In this document: piece after piece, positions 44,062 to 52,834 of the stretch
Position numbering within the stretch: position 1 is the stretch's first letter
Layout: each line of letters begins with the position of its first letter
Assembly (NCBI RefSeq): GCF_021295315.1
Contig: NZ_JAIMJA010000005.1
Coordinates: 124,001-188,000 of the forward strand
Length of the DNA stretch: 64,000 nucleotides
Source of the DNA: Motilimonas cestriensis
GTDB lineage: Bacteria > Pseudomonadota > Gammaproteobacteria > Enterobacterales > CBDFNC01
Reading direction: 5' to 3'
Translations under genes and position numbers: made by a program
The notes under the pieces: model-generated
What the model saw: only the letters and a program-made list of their open reading frames with translations
Told to the model about the DNA's origin: nothing
Database searches by the model: none

Positions 44062-44814
44062 ATGAAATTAACAACATCTCGTTATGACGCTGAGTTAGCT
44101 TATTCCGAGCGACCTTCTGCTGAGCGACCATGTTCTGAGTTATCGCGTGCAAACGCAGTTCACCCAGAAATACTGCTGTTATTAAATGAAGATAATCGAG
44201 ATTGTGTGCGACACTTTATCCAGTCTCGTTTTTATCAAGCTTATGGCGCTAAAGTCGCGGATTTTCTGCCCCACTTATTAGCCTTGGTTGACCGTGAAAC
44301 CAATATTAAAGCGTCACTCGGCTTTGCGCCTGCGAGCCAACGTCCGCTGTTTCTAGAGCAATATCTCTCCCAGCCAGTCGAGCTTTGTATCGCTGATGCG
44401 CTAGGCGTCACGCCGCCAAAGCGTGAGCAAATTATTGAAATGGGCAACCTAGCCTCCGATTCATATGGCGCCACGCGCCGCCTTATTCTTAATTTGGCCA
44501 GTTACTTTCTGCAACAAGGTTATCGTTGGTTAACCATTACCGCCACCAGTCAAGTTCGTAATAGCTTTTCTCAACTGGGCCTGAATCCTTATTCTCACCT
44601 TTTGGCTGACGCCAAGATCAGTGCGCTGACTGAGCCAACCTCTGATTGGGGGCGTTATTATGAATTTGAGCCACAGGTGTTGGTAATAGATATTGTTGCT
44701 GGGGTGGCGTCATTAATGGCAAACCCACTGCTGAATAAGTTATTACAACAAATTAATAGCCCAATCACCGATGTGATGGCGGATCTTCATTGTCAGTGGG
44801 GTGAAGTATGTTAG
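44062..44814 (+). CDS. Thermostable hemolysin family protein (GNAT-like fold)
   Basis: 250 aa, related to the delta-VPH thermostable hemolysin family of vibrios. The region EMGNLASDSYGATRRLIL and the helix-to-strand pattern after it (LNLASYFLQQGYRWLTITA, RNSFSQLGLNP) resemble the acyl-homoserine-lactone synthase/GNAT superfamily, so an acyltransferase role is a fair inference beyond the historical hemolysin name. ATG 44062 has AAGGAG at 44051-44056; a GTG at 44056 would overlap it. First gene of an operon whose ribosome site is in a predicted hairpin. Its stop overlaps the AMP-ligase start by 7 bp. Confidence 0.8.
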   Translation: MKLTTSRYDAELAYSERPSAERPCSELSRANAVHPEILLLLNEDNRDCVRHFIQSRFYQAYGAKVADFLPHLLALVDRETNIKASLGFAPASQRPLFLEQYLSQPVELCIADALGVTPPKREQIIEMGNLASDSYGATRRLILNLASYFLQQGYRWLTITATSQVRNSFSQLGLNPYSHLLADAKISALTEPTSDWGRYYEFEPQVLVIDIVAGVASLMANPLLNKLLQQINSPITDVMADLHCQWGEVC

Positions 44815-46343
44815 TGCTAGACCAAATAGCTCACTATGCCACTCAAGCGCCAACTAACATCGCCGTGTTTGGCGGCGCGGCTGAGCGACACGATTCAGAT
44901 CTAACTTACAGCCAACTGCATCAGGAAATAGGGCTGCTAGCACAGCAATTTAGCGAACAAGCCATTCGCCATATTGGTATTAGCTTAAGTAACAGCTGGC
45001 AATGGCTGGTGGTTGAGTTAGCCGCGATGCAAGCGGGGGTGACGGTGACGCCAATCCCGCCCTTTTTCAGTGAGCAGCAAGTTAAACACTTAGTTAGCCA
45101 AGGCCAAATAGAGTATGTGTTTGTTGACAAGCTTGCTGGTGGGGATGGCTTTCCTTGGCCGAACCAGGTTGAGGGCGTATGGCTTGAAGGCACCCAAACC
45201 TTAAAGCTAGCCGATACCGACATCAGCCTTGCCAATATGCCCGCCAATACCTGTTTGATCACTTATACCTCGGGCACAACAGGTGCGCCGAAAGGCGTTT
45301 GTATTAGCCAGCAGCTGATTGATCAAGTGTGCCAGAGCTTGATGTCCGTTGTGCAGGAATTAGAAGTCAGTCAAACCTTAGAGCGACACTTATGTTTGTT
45401 GCCTTTAGCTGTGATGCTGGAAAACATCGCAGGTGCGTTTGTCACCTTATGTTTAGGTAAATCCTTGGTGCTAGTGGATCAGCAGCAAACGGGGCTCAGT
45501 GGCTCTAATGGCATTGATGTGCCTACCTTGATCAGCTGTTTAACTACCTTTGGGCCAAATAGCCTGATATTAACGCCTGAGTTACTCAAACTCATGCTGA
45601 TGCTAGTGGCGAGTAAAGCTTATCAGCATCAGCTGCATTTTATCGCCGTTGGCGGCGGGCATGTTCCGCAAGCAATATTACAGCAAGCTGCAGGTTTAGG
45701 TTTACCGGTTTATCAAGGCTATGGCTTAAGTGAATGTGGCTCGGTGGTGGCGCTGAATACGCCCAGCGCACAGCGTTTTGGCAGTGTTGGCAAGCCTTTA
45801 ACACATATTGAACTGAGTTTTTCACCAAGTGGTGAAGTGTGCGTTAAAGGCGCTAATGCGCTGGGCTATTTAGGCGCTGCAGGTGAGCCTTATCAGCCAT
45901 TTGATGACTCGATTATTCATACCGGCGATCTCGGCTGGCTAGATGAGCAGGGATTTTTACACCTCAGTGGCCGACAAAAAAATGTGCAAATAAACAGCTT
46001 TGGCCGCAATTTTTCACCGGAGTGGATTGAGTCAGAAATTAATGGGCTAGCGGGCGTAAGCCACAGTGCCATTTTTGGTGATGGGTTGCCCTTTATTACC
46101 GCGGTGATCGCGCTGCTACCTAATGTAAGCCAAGTGCAACTTGCCACAGCATTAGTCCAATTGAATCAGCAGTTACCTGACTATGCACAAATACATCATT
46201 GGCTAGTGGCGACCACGCCATTTAGCTTTGAAAATGGATTGTTAACCAGTAATGGCCGGCTGCGCCGTGAGCAAGTTTGGCACGTTTATCAACACGATAT
46301 TGCAGCGGTTTATTCGTCTAGCCAATACGTATCAGCAAATTAG
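44808..46343 (+). CDS. AMP-forming acyl-CoA synthetase/ligase family enzyme
   Basis: Adenylates a carboxylic acid, probably a fatty acid, for transfer to CoA or another acceptor. 511 aa, ANL superfamily: P-loop TYTSGTTGAPKGV (about 153), YQGYGLSECGSV (about 304), and HTGDLGWLDEQG with the Asp contacting the ribose. The C-terminal subdomain is short: ILTS-like NGLLTSNGRLRR with a Lys-equivalent not clearly seen (Arg at that place), which could alter the adenylating half. Coupled to the hemolysin-family gene by overlap. Co-localised with an oxygenase, so the activated acid probably feeds that pathway. Confidence 0.85.
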   Translation: MLVLDQIAHYATQAPTNIAVFGGAAERHDSDLTYSQLHQEIGLLAQQFSEQAIRHIGISLSNSWQWLVVELAAMQAGVTVTPIPPFFSEQQVKHLVSQGQIEYVFVDKLAGGDGFPWPNQVEGVWLEGTQTLKLADTDISLANMPANTCLITYTSGTTGAPKGVCISQQLIDQVCQSLMSVVQELEVSQTLERHLCLLPLAVMLENIAGAFVTLCLGKSLVLVDQQQTGLSGSNGIDVPTLISCLTTFGPNSLILTPELLKLMLMLVASKAYQHQLHFIAVGGGHVPQAILQQAAGLGLPVYQGYGLSECGSVVALNTPSAQRFGSVGKPLTHIELSFSPSGEVCVKGANALGYLGAAGEPYQPFDDSIIHTGDLGWLDEQGFLHLSGRQKNVQINSFGRNFSPEWIESEINGLAGVSHSAIFGDGLPFITAVIALLPNVSQVQLATALVQLNQQLPDYAQIHHWLVATTPFSFENGLLTSNGRLRREQVWHVYQHDIAAVYSSSQYVSAN

Positions 46344-46362
46344 AATTTTAGGGAGAATGGAT

Positions 46363-47022
46363 ATGAGCTTTTTTCAGCGTTTAATCAGTGAAACTCAAGC
46401 AGAGCAGCAGGCTTTTTTGAGCCGAGACGTATTTAGAAAAACCCGTGAGGCGGATGTTAGCTTAGGTGATTATCAGGCCTTTTTAACTCAGGCCTATCAT
46501 CATGTTAAGCACACGGTGCCACTACTGATGGCATGTGGTTCACGCTTACCTCAGCAATATCATTGGCTACAAAGTGCGGTGGCAGAGTACATAGAAGAAG
46601 AGATTGGCCATGAGCAATGGATATTAAATGATTTAGGTGCGGCGGGCGGCGAGCGCGACCGAGTCCCTTATATTAAGCCGCACCCGAGCACTGAGGTGAT
46701 GGTGGCGTATGCTTATCATCAAATTGAACGGGTTAATCCATTGGCTTTTTTTGGCATGGTGCATGTGCTTGAAGGCACCAGCACGGCAATGGCCACGGAA
46801 ACCGCCGCTATTGTGCAGCAAGCGCTAAATTTGCCAGATAACGCATTCAGTTATTTGCGCTCTCACGGCTCCCTCGACATTGAACATGTCGCCTTTTTTG
46901 AACGCTTAATGAACAAGATCACCGACCCAGACGATCAAGATTGCATCATTCACGCCACCAAGATGTTTTACCGTTTGTATGGCGAAGTGCTTTCTTCGGC
47001 GGTAGAGGTGAAAGATGAATGA
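46363..47022 (+). CDS. Iron-containing redox enzyme family protein (haem-oxygenase-like diiron protein)
   Basis: 219 aa, all-helical, related to the TenA/PqqC/UndA-like diiron oxygenases. Likely metal ligands: EEEIGHEQ (Glu, His), HVLEGTS (Glu) and DIEHVAFFE (Asp, His). UndA-type members oxidatively act on fatty acids; others desaturate or cleave amino-acid side chains. ATG 46363 is chosen since GGGAG (46351-46355) gives proper spacing; ATG 46357 would be too close and an upstream frame overlaps the ligase. The frame overlaps the SDR start by 8 bp. Confidence 0.8.
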   Translation: MSFFQRLISETQAEQQAFLSRDVFRKTREADVSLGDYQAFLTQAYHHVKHTVPLLMACGSRLPQQYHWLQSAVAEYIEEEIGHEQWILNDLGAAGGERDRVPYIKPHPSTEVMVAYAYHQIERVNPLAFFGMVHVLEGTSTAMATETAAIVQQALNLPDNAFSYLRSHGSLDIEHVAFFERLMNKITDPDDQDCIIHATKMFYRLYGEVLSSAVEVKDE

Positions 47023-47812
47023 GCAAACATCGACTATTTTACTGACCGGGGCGACTGGTGGCATAGGTCAAGCCGTAGCAAAAGCGTTGGCTAAGCAGGG
47101 CGCCAATTTAGTATTGCAAGGACGCAGCAAGGAGCGACTTGCGCTGCTATTGTCTGAGCTTGACACTACATTGGGCCAGCAACATCAGATTGTCAGTGCC
47201 GACCTGACTTTGGCCGCTGATCGCCAGCGTTTAATTGCACGGGTTAATTCACTGCCCTTAACCGGCTTAATTAATTTAGCCGGGGTGAACCAGTTTGTTT
47301 TATTTGAACAGCAATCAGCCCAGGCGATTGAAGACACTTTGTTCACCAATGTAACGGCGACCATGCTGTTAACACAAGGACTCATCAGCAAACTAAAGCT
47401 TGCAGATAAAGCCGTGATTATCAATGTCGGTTCGATTTTAGGGGCAATAGGCCACCCCGGCTATGTCACTTATTGCACCAGTAAATTTGCCTTGCGAGGT
47501 TTTAGTGAAGCCCTTGCAAGGGAGTTAGCGGATAGCAATATCAAGGTGAAATATCTTGCGCCAAGAACCACGTCGACCACCCTTAACTCAGACGCTGCCA
47601 GTGCGATGAACCAAGCACTGGGCAACCATACCGATAGTCCCCAGTGGGTGGCGAGTCAATTGCTGGCGCTATTACAAGGCCAAGGCGCTCGGCAAAATTT
47701 AGGCTGGCCAGAAAAGTTATTTGTTGCCATTAACGGTTTGCTGCCCAACGTGGTCGACAAATCCATTAATAAAAACTTGGCGTTGATTAAACGCTTTTTA
47801 GTCACACAGTAG
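47015..47812 (+). CDS. Short-chain dehydrogenase/reductase (classical SDR)
   Basis: 265 aa. NAD(P)-binding motif TGATGGIGQAVA at the N-terminus, INLAGVN (NAG variant), catalytic Ser in NVGSILG and YxxxK in YCTSKFA. Reduces or oxidises a carbonyl/alcohol; substrate unknown. Coupled to the diiron gene, so it likely works on the product of that enzyme or the activated acyl compound. Confidence 0.86.
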   Translation: MNEQTSTILLTGATGGIGQAVAKALAKQGANLVLQGRSKERLALLLSELDTTLGQQHQIVSADLTLAADRQRLIARVNSLPLTGLINLAGVNQFVLFEQQSAQAIEDTLFTNVTATMLLTQGLISKLKLADKAVIINVGSILGAIGHPGYVTYCTSKFALRGFSEALARELADSNIKVKYLAPRTTSTTLNSDAASAMNQALGNHTDSPQWVASQLLALLQGQGARQNLGWPEKLFVAINGLLPNVVDKSINKNLALIKRFLVTQ

Positions 47813-47907
47813 CGCTGAGCTTGCTCAGCGAACATCACAAATTCTCTGAGCAGCTCAGGCCTACAGAAAACACGAATCAACCAGTTCAACATACAAGGAG
47901 TATGACC

Positions 47908-48525
47908 ATGAAATACCTAATTGCATTAATGATGTTATTTTCTAGCCAACTATGGGCTGCCAGTGCTGATGATATGATGGTTTCACTGCAGCAAGATTGG
48001 GCGCATATTAAATATGAAGTCGATGAAAAAGAACGAGAAAAAGGCTTTGAAACCTTAGTTAAACAAGCAGAAGAGGCCCTAAAAGCGCATCCGAAGTCAG
48101 CGAATTTAATGATTTGGAACGCAATTATACTAAGCACGTATGCCGGTGAAAAAGGCGGTTTGGGCGCGTTGAGCTTAGTTAAGCAAGCAAAAAGTTTGCT
48201 TGAGCGTTCGTTAGAAATAGACGATAAAGCCCTTGATGGCTCTGCTTATACCAGTTTAGCGAGCTTGTATTATCAAGTACCCGGTTGGCCAATCGGTTTT
48301 GGCGATGACGATAAAGCGCGCAGTTATTTTAAAAAAGCCTTGCAACTTAACCCTAATGGCATAGATAGTAACTTTTTTTATGGCGACTTTTTAATTCAGC
48401 AGAAGAAAAAGCAAGAAGCGAAAAAAGTACTGCAACAAGCGTTAAAGGCGGCGCCTCGTCCGGGTCGTGAAGTGGCTGACAAAGGCCGTAAAGACGAAAT
48501 ATATCGTTTGTTGGTGACGCTGTAA
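47908..48525 (+). CDS. Secreted TPR-containing protein in the hemolysin-family operon
   Basis: 205 aa. Signal peptide of about 20 residues (cut LWA|AS), then helical repeats with TPR-like spacing (NLMIWNAIILSTYAGEK; ALQLNPNGIDSNFFYGDF; KKKQEAKKVLQQAL). Expected in the periplasm, binding protein partners. ATG 47908 has AAGGAG at 47895-47900; the longer frame from 47821 lacks a signal. It follows the SDR by about 95 bp and precedes the two-component genes by 30 bp. Confidence 0.76.
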   Translation: MKYLIALMMLFSSQLWAASADDMMVSLQQDWAHIKYEVDEKEREKGFETLVKQAEEALKAHPKSANLMIWNAIILSTYAGEKGGLGALSLVKQAKSLLERSLEIDDKALDGSAYTSLASLYYQVPGWPIGFGDDDKARSYFKKALQLNPNGIDSNFFYGDFLIQQKKKQEAKKVLQQALKAAPRPGREVADKGRKDEIYRLLVTL

Positions 48526-48555
48526 GGTGACGGCGAATTAAAACTAAGGTAATGA

Positions 48556-49218
48556 ATGAAAATACTGCTCGTTGAAGATGATCCATTACTCGGTGAAGGC
48601 GTCGCTGACGCCTTCAAATATCAGGGCCATGTGGTGGAGTGGGCCAGTAGTGGACAGCAAGCACTGATACTGGCTCAAGGCAGCGTGTTTGATGTGGTGG
48701 TACTTGATTTAGGCTTACCCGACATGGAAGGGTTAGCTGTGCTCAGTGCGCTGCGTAAGGTTAAAATTAATACGCCAGTGTTAATTTTAACGGCACGAGA
48801 TAGTTGTGATGAGAAAGTGTTAGGGCTAGATCGCGGCGCCGATGATTACATGGCTAAGCCTTTTGATTTACCTGAGCTATTAGCGCGATTACGCGCTTTG
48901 GTTCGCCGCCATGCTGGACGAGTCGAGCCGGTGTTGTCCTATCAAGGTATTGAGGTTAATCCGGCCGAGCATAGCGTGATGTACCAAGGGCAACCTGTCG
49001 CAATGTCACGTCATGAGTTTGAGTTGTTATCGCATTTTATGACTTATCCCACTCGGGTGTTTAGCCGCGAGGTTTTGGTTGAGCAGCTGTACAGCTGGAG
49101 TGAAGATATTGGCAGTAATACAGTTGAGGTTTATGTGCATCACCTGCGCAAAAAACTGGGTAAATCGGTGATTGAAACGGTGCGCGGCGTGGGTTATCGG
49201 TTAGGAAAAATGTCATGA
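48556..49218 (+). CDS. OmpR-family response regulator
   Basis: 220 aa. Receiver domain with acidic pocket EDD (about 7-9), phosphoacceptor Asp in VVLDLGLPD (Asp51), Thr in LILTARD and Lys in YMAKPFD. The C-terminal winged helix ends with TVEVYVHHLRKKLG and ETVRGVGYRLG, the OmpR/PhoB type, close to the QseB/PmrA branch. It overlaps the sensor kinase start by 4 bp. Confidence 0.92.
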   Translation: MKILLVEDDPLLGEGVADAFKYQGHVVEWASSGQQALILAQGSVFDVVVLDLGLPDMEGLAVLSALRKVKINTPVLILTARDSCDEKVLGLDRGADDYMAKPFDLPELLARLRALVRRHAGRVEPVLSYQGIEVNPAEHSVMYQGQPVAMSRHEFELLSHFMTYPTRVFSREVLVEQLYSWSEDIGSNTVEVYVHHLRKKLGKSVIETVRGVGYRLGKMS

Positions 49219-50633
49219 AGTCGATTCGTTTTTGGCTAATCGTGATGTTAACCAGTGCGATTTTAACGTCTATGCTCGGTGCTATTTTCATTAGTTATAA
49301 TAAAGTTTCTCATGAGACTGAAGAGCTTTATGACGCTGAACTCGCACAACTTTCTCGAGTGTTGGAAAGCTTGTTATCCATTCAACTGGACTATACACAA
49401 GACGCAAACCTTGCCTCTTTAGCTGAAAAAGATCGTGTTATCAATACACCTGATGTGCATGCTAGTGGAGAGTTTGATTTATACGGTCATAAGTATGAAA
49501 AAAAGCTCAGCTTTCAAATTTGGACCAGCCAAGGTGTGTTTCTATTAGGCTCGGGCCATGGTTTAGACATGACTGAGTTTGTGCGTAAACCCGGTTATCA
49601 AATTGAGCAAGATACCGCAGGCGAGCAGTGGCGCAGTTTTACCCGTTACAGCGAACCGTTGAAGGTATGGATAAAAACCGCGCAACAAATGGAAATTAGA
49701 GAAGAGCTCACCCATGAAATCGCGAGCTTGAATGTACAAAGTTTGTTGTTAATGTTGCTGGTGATGATAGTGCTGATGGTGATCATTATTCAAATGGGGT
49801 TTCGTTCCCTGTTGCGCGTCAGTGAAGAAATTGAGAGCCGTAATCCAAGTCATTTAGCACCACTGGATGAGCGTGAAGTGCCGTCTGAAATAATGCCGGT
49901 AGTGCATGCCCTCAATCAACTGTTAGGTGAAATAGACCATTCTATTGAACGCCAACAACGTTTTACCAGTAATGCGGCTCATGAGTTAAGAACGCCGCTG
50001 GCCGCCATTAAGGTACATGCGCAAAACTTATATCCGCAAGACGAGCGTACCCAAACGATTCAGCAGAAAATAGTACAAGGGGTGGATAAGCTGACTCATT
50101 TATTCAATCAGCTGATTACCTTAAGTAAAATGGAGACAGAGTTGCAAGAGGAAGGAGGGCGTGAAAGCAGTAAAAAGCTGCTGTTACACGGGTTAGTAGA
50201 CCAACAATTGTTTCCTTTGTCTGAGCAAATTAAGGTTAAGAATTTACAGGTAGATAATGCCGTTGCAACAGATCTTGTCTGCACTTGTCCGGAAAACTCC
50301 ATGTCAATTTTGCTGCGTAATTTGATTGATAATGCGGTGCGATACAGTGATGAGAATGGCATGATACGGGTAACTGCGACGGATTCTGCTGACGGAATGA
50401 GTATTTCGGTGATGGACACCGGCCCCGGTTTAGATGAGCAACAAAAACAGCGTGTGTTTGAGCGCTTTTATCGCGCGGCTCACCAGCAAGTGACGGGGTG
50501 TGGCTTGGGTTTATCTATCGTTAAAGAGATTGTTGAACGTCAGCAATATCGCATTCTGTTACATGACTCGCCCCTTGCTGAGCATGGATTATGGGTTGAG
50601 CTGTTTATTCCCAAAGAAATTAATATGAAATAA
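49215..50633 (+). CDS. Sensor histidine kinase of the QseC/PmrB type
   Basis: 472 aa. Two membrane segments (about 7-28 and 178-198) bracket a periplasmic sensor; HisKA has NAAHELRTPLAAIK with the phosphorylated His, and HATPase_c has NLIDNAVRYSD (N), DTGPGLD (G1) and GCGLGLSIV (G2). It overlaps the response regulator and very probably partners it. The signal sensed is unknown; the placement after the biosynthesis-like genes suggests it responds to or controls their product. Confidence 0.9.
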   Translation: MKSIRFWLIVMLTSAILTSMLGAIFISYNKVSHETEELYDAELAQLSRVLESLLSIQLDYTQDANLASLAEKDRVINTPDVHASGEFDLYGHKYEKKLSFQIWTSQGVFLLGSGHGLDMTEFVRKPGYQIEQDTAGEQWRSFTRYSEPLKVWIKTAQQMEIREELTHEIASLNVQSLLLMLLVMIVLMVIIIQMGFRSLLRVSEEIESRNPSHLAPLDEREVPSEIMPVVHALNQLLGEIDHSIERQQRFTSNAAHELRTPLAAIKVHAQNLYPQDERTQTIQQKIVQGVDKLTHLFNQLITLSKMETELQEEGGRESSKKLLLHGLVDQQLFPLSEQIKVKNLQVDNAVATDLVCTCPENSMSILLRNLIDNAVRYSDENGMIRVTATDSADGMSISVMDTGPGLDEQQKQRVFERFYRAAHQQVTGCGLGLSIVKEIVERQQYRILLHDSPLAEHGLWVELFIPKEINMK

Positions 50634-50720
50634 AAATCAATAAAGTGTGATTTCTGCTCTTTGCGCCTACTTAAAAATGCTTACACTGGTCGCCTAATTA
50701 ATTTGCTAGGAAGTAACAAC

Positions 50721-51356
50721 ATGATTATTTGGCGAGGCTGGGGGTGGTTAACTATCGTTGTGGCGGTTGTGAGCTTTTTTATTAGCGGGTTTACTGTAAA
50801 TGCAATTACAGGCGGCTCATCAACATATCTATCAACGGTTATTACATTATTGATGACGGGGGCATTTATCGGCTTGTTTGGTTACTACATTAACGTTAAA
50901 AAACGTAAGGTAGTGCTTGATGAAGCTGGTAATGTGGTCGCTAAAGCCCCTTCACACAGCCTGTTTTTTATTCCTGTACAGTATTGGGGGATTATTTTAC
51001 CGGCTGTTTTTATTTGGGCGGACTATAACAATCAACAAACTGAGAAAGATGACCTTGTATTTTTATCAGCTCCTGCCGTGAATGATAAGTACTTAGTGGA
51101 TTTCTCTCATTTCTATCAAAACACTGACGATAAATATAAATACGGTGTATTTAAAGTGACAGAAGTGAATGGCGAGCAGGTTAGCGGCTGGATGAGTGAG
51201 AATGCTTACAGTAAAAAATCCGCCGTGCGTAAAGAAATTAACAAAGACAATGCCGACCAAGATAGCTTTTATGAGCAAGAACTTGTTTCCCTTGAAATCA
51301 GTAAACTGTTACCGCTAAAAGAGGCGGGAGCAATTGAACATGTTTATCGCGACTAG
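50721..51356 (+). CDS. Two-segment membrane protein of unknown function
   Basis: 211 aa, not recognised. Two or three hydrophobic segments (about 5-58 and 80-100) and a soluble C-terminal part. ATG 50721 follows AGGAAG at 50708-50713; the longer frame (50661) has no signal of its own. It ends at a terminator (51401-51434). No partner evident. Confidence 0.6.
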   Translation: MIIWRGWGWLTIVVAVVSFFISGFTVNAITGGSSTYLSTVITLLMTGAFIGLFGYYINVKKRKVVLDEAGNVVAKAPSHSLFFIPVQYWGIILPAVFIWADYNNQQTEKDDLVFLSAPAVNDKYLVDFSHFYQNTDDKYKYGVFKVTEVNGEQVSGWMSENAYSKKSAVRKEINKDNADQDSFYEQELVSLEISKLLPLKEAGAIEHVYRD

Positions 51357-51675
51357 GATGGGTTAAGTAAAACTTTTGAACCATTGAGAGCTAATTGACG
51401 TACCCCTCTTGTAATTTAAAAGGGGTATTTTTTTATCCCCTAATATGTACTTTAATGCCACAACTTGGTGCTTAATGTTACATTCATTTCTGTGTATTAA
51501 TAAGGTCGTCCTGATTATGTCTCTTGTTAATATTGCTAGTTGATGTTTCTGATTTTTTACTTATTAATAGGCTATTAAACTGTGGCTATTCAAAATTGGG
51601 AACCCTATAATTTGTCCTCGATTTTTATAGTTGTTGTTTCCATTTTTTGGTTCTTCGGTTTGGGTAGGAGTATAT
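51357..51675. other. 319-bp intergenic region before the RND pump
   Basis: It holds the terminator of the upstream gene and the promoter region of the pump. A TATAAT at 51606-51611 is the best -10 candidate; a -35 at proper spacing is poor. I see no clear TetR- or MarR-type palindrome. No gene seen. Confidence 0.35.
51401..51434 (+). terminator. Terminator before the RND pump operon
   Basis: A 7-bp perfect stem TACCCCT/AGGGGTA (51401-51407 with 51421-51427) is followed by seven T residues. The 13-nt loop is long, but the U-tract is good. Confidence 0.7.
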
Positions 51676-52824
51676 ATGCGGCAAATAGCGAAAGTTGCCT
51701 CACTGGTAGGTTTAGCACTTTTCATTACAGCGTGTGATAAAGGTAGTGCACAACAAGGCTCGCCAAAAGAGCGTCCGCCTGCAGAGGTGGGGGTTGTTGA
51801 GGTAAAAACCATTGAGCAGAACATTAGCGTTGAACTGCCAGGCCGCAGTAAAGCCCACTTGGTTGCCGAAGTGAGGCCTCAGGTAACAGGTATCATTATA
51901 GAGCGCGGTTTTGTTGAAGGTTCAAGTGTGGATGCTGGTGACTCCCTTTATCAAATTGATTCGGCGACATACAAAGCAGCATTAGTGAGTGCCAACGCTG
52001 ATTTAACCCGAGCTAACGCGAAGTTAGAATCGGCCAAAGCGAAAGCGGCACGCTATCAAGCACTGGTAAAGAAAAGCTCGATCAGTGAGCAAGACTTTGA
52101 TGAAGCAAAGGCGGCTTATAAAGAAGCGCTAGCAGATGTAACTGTGGCGGAAGCGGCGATTAATACGGCCAAAATAAACCTTGAATACACTAAGGTAAAA
52201 GCACCTATTTCGGGTCGTATTGGTAAATCAAATGTGACGGCTGGGGCCTTGGTTACAGCAAATCAAACTCAAACATTAGCCACTATCCAACAACTTGATC
52301 CCATCAATGTAGACATAGTGCAATCAAGTGCGCAGCTATTACGATTAAAAGCTAAGTTAAAACAAGGTCAGCTACAAGCATCAGAAAACGCGAATGTTAG
52401 ATTGGTGTTAGAAGACGGCAGTACCTACAACCAAGAAGGTACCTTGCAGTTCTCTGAAGTGAGTGTGGATGAAAATACTGGGTCGGTAACTTTACGTGCA
52501 GAGTTCCCAAATCCTGATGGCATTTTATTACCCGGCATGTACGTTCGCGCGATATTAAATGCAGGCAGCGATCCGATGGCGATCCTTGTGCCGCAAAAGG
52601 CGATTACGCGTAATACAAAAGGTCAAGCGGTTGCTATGGTGGTAGGTGCTGAAAATAAGGTTGAGTCTCGTGTAGTCACTACCGCAGAAGCTATTAATAA
52701 CGAATGGCGCATTACTTCTGGTCTTGCTGCCGGCGATGTATTAATCGTGGAAGGCTTACAGAAAATCCGCCCCGGAGCAGTGGTTACTCCCAAACCACTA
52801 ACTGATTCTTCAGCCCAACAGTAA
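51676..52824 (+). CDS. RND efflux pump periplasmic adaptor (AcrA/MexA-like lipoprotein)
   Basis: 382 aa. Lipobox LFITAC, then lipoyl, alpha-hairpin, beta-barrel and membrane-proximal domains of the HlyD/AcrA family ([47 protein letters not shown]). ATG 51676 with TAGGAG at 51665-51670. It joins the inner-membrane pump to an outer-membrane channel. No TolC-like gene lies here. Confidence 0.93.
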   Translation: MRQIAKVASLVGLALFITACDKGSAQQGSPKERPPAEVGVVEVKTIEQNISVELPGRSKAHLVAEVRPQVTGIIIERGFVEGSSVDAGDSLYQIDSATYKAALVSANADLTRANAKLESAKAKAARYQALVKKSSISEQDFDEAKAAYKEALADVTVAEAAINTAKINLEYTKVKAPISGRIGKSNVTAGALVTANQTQTLATIQQLDPINVDIVQSSAQLLRLKAKLKQGQLQASENANVRLVLEDGSTYNQEGTLQFSEVSVDENTGSVTLRAEFPNPDGILLPGMYVRAILNAGSDPMAILVPQKAITRNTKGQAVAMVVGAENKVESRVVTTAEAINNEWRITSGLAAGDVLIVEGLQKIRPGAVVTPKPLTDSSAQQ

Positions 52825-52834
52825 GGTTTTTTTA

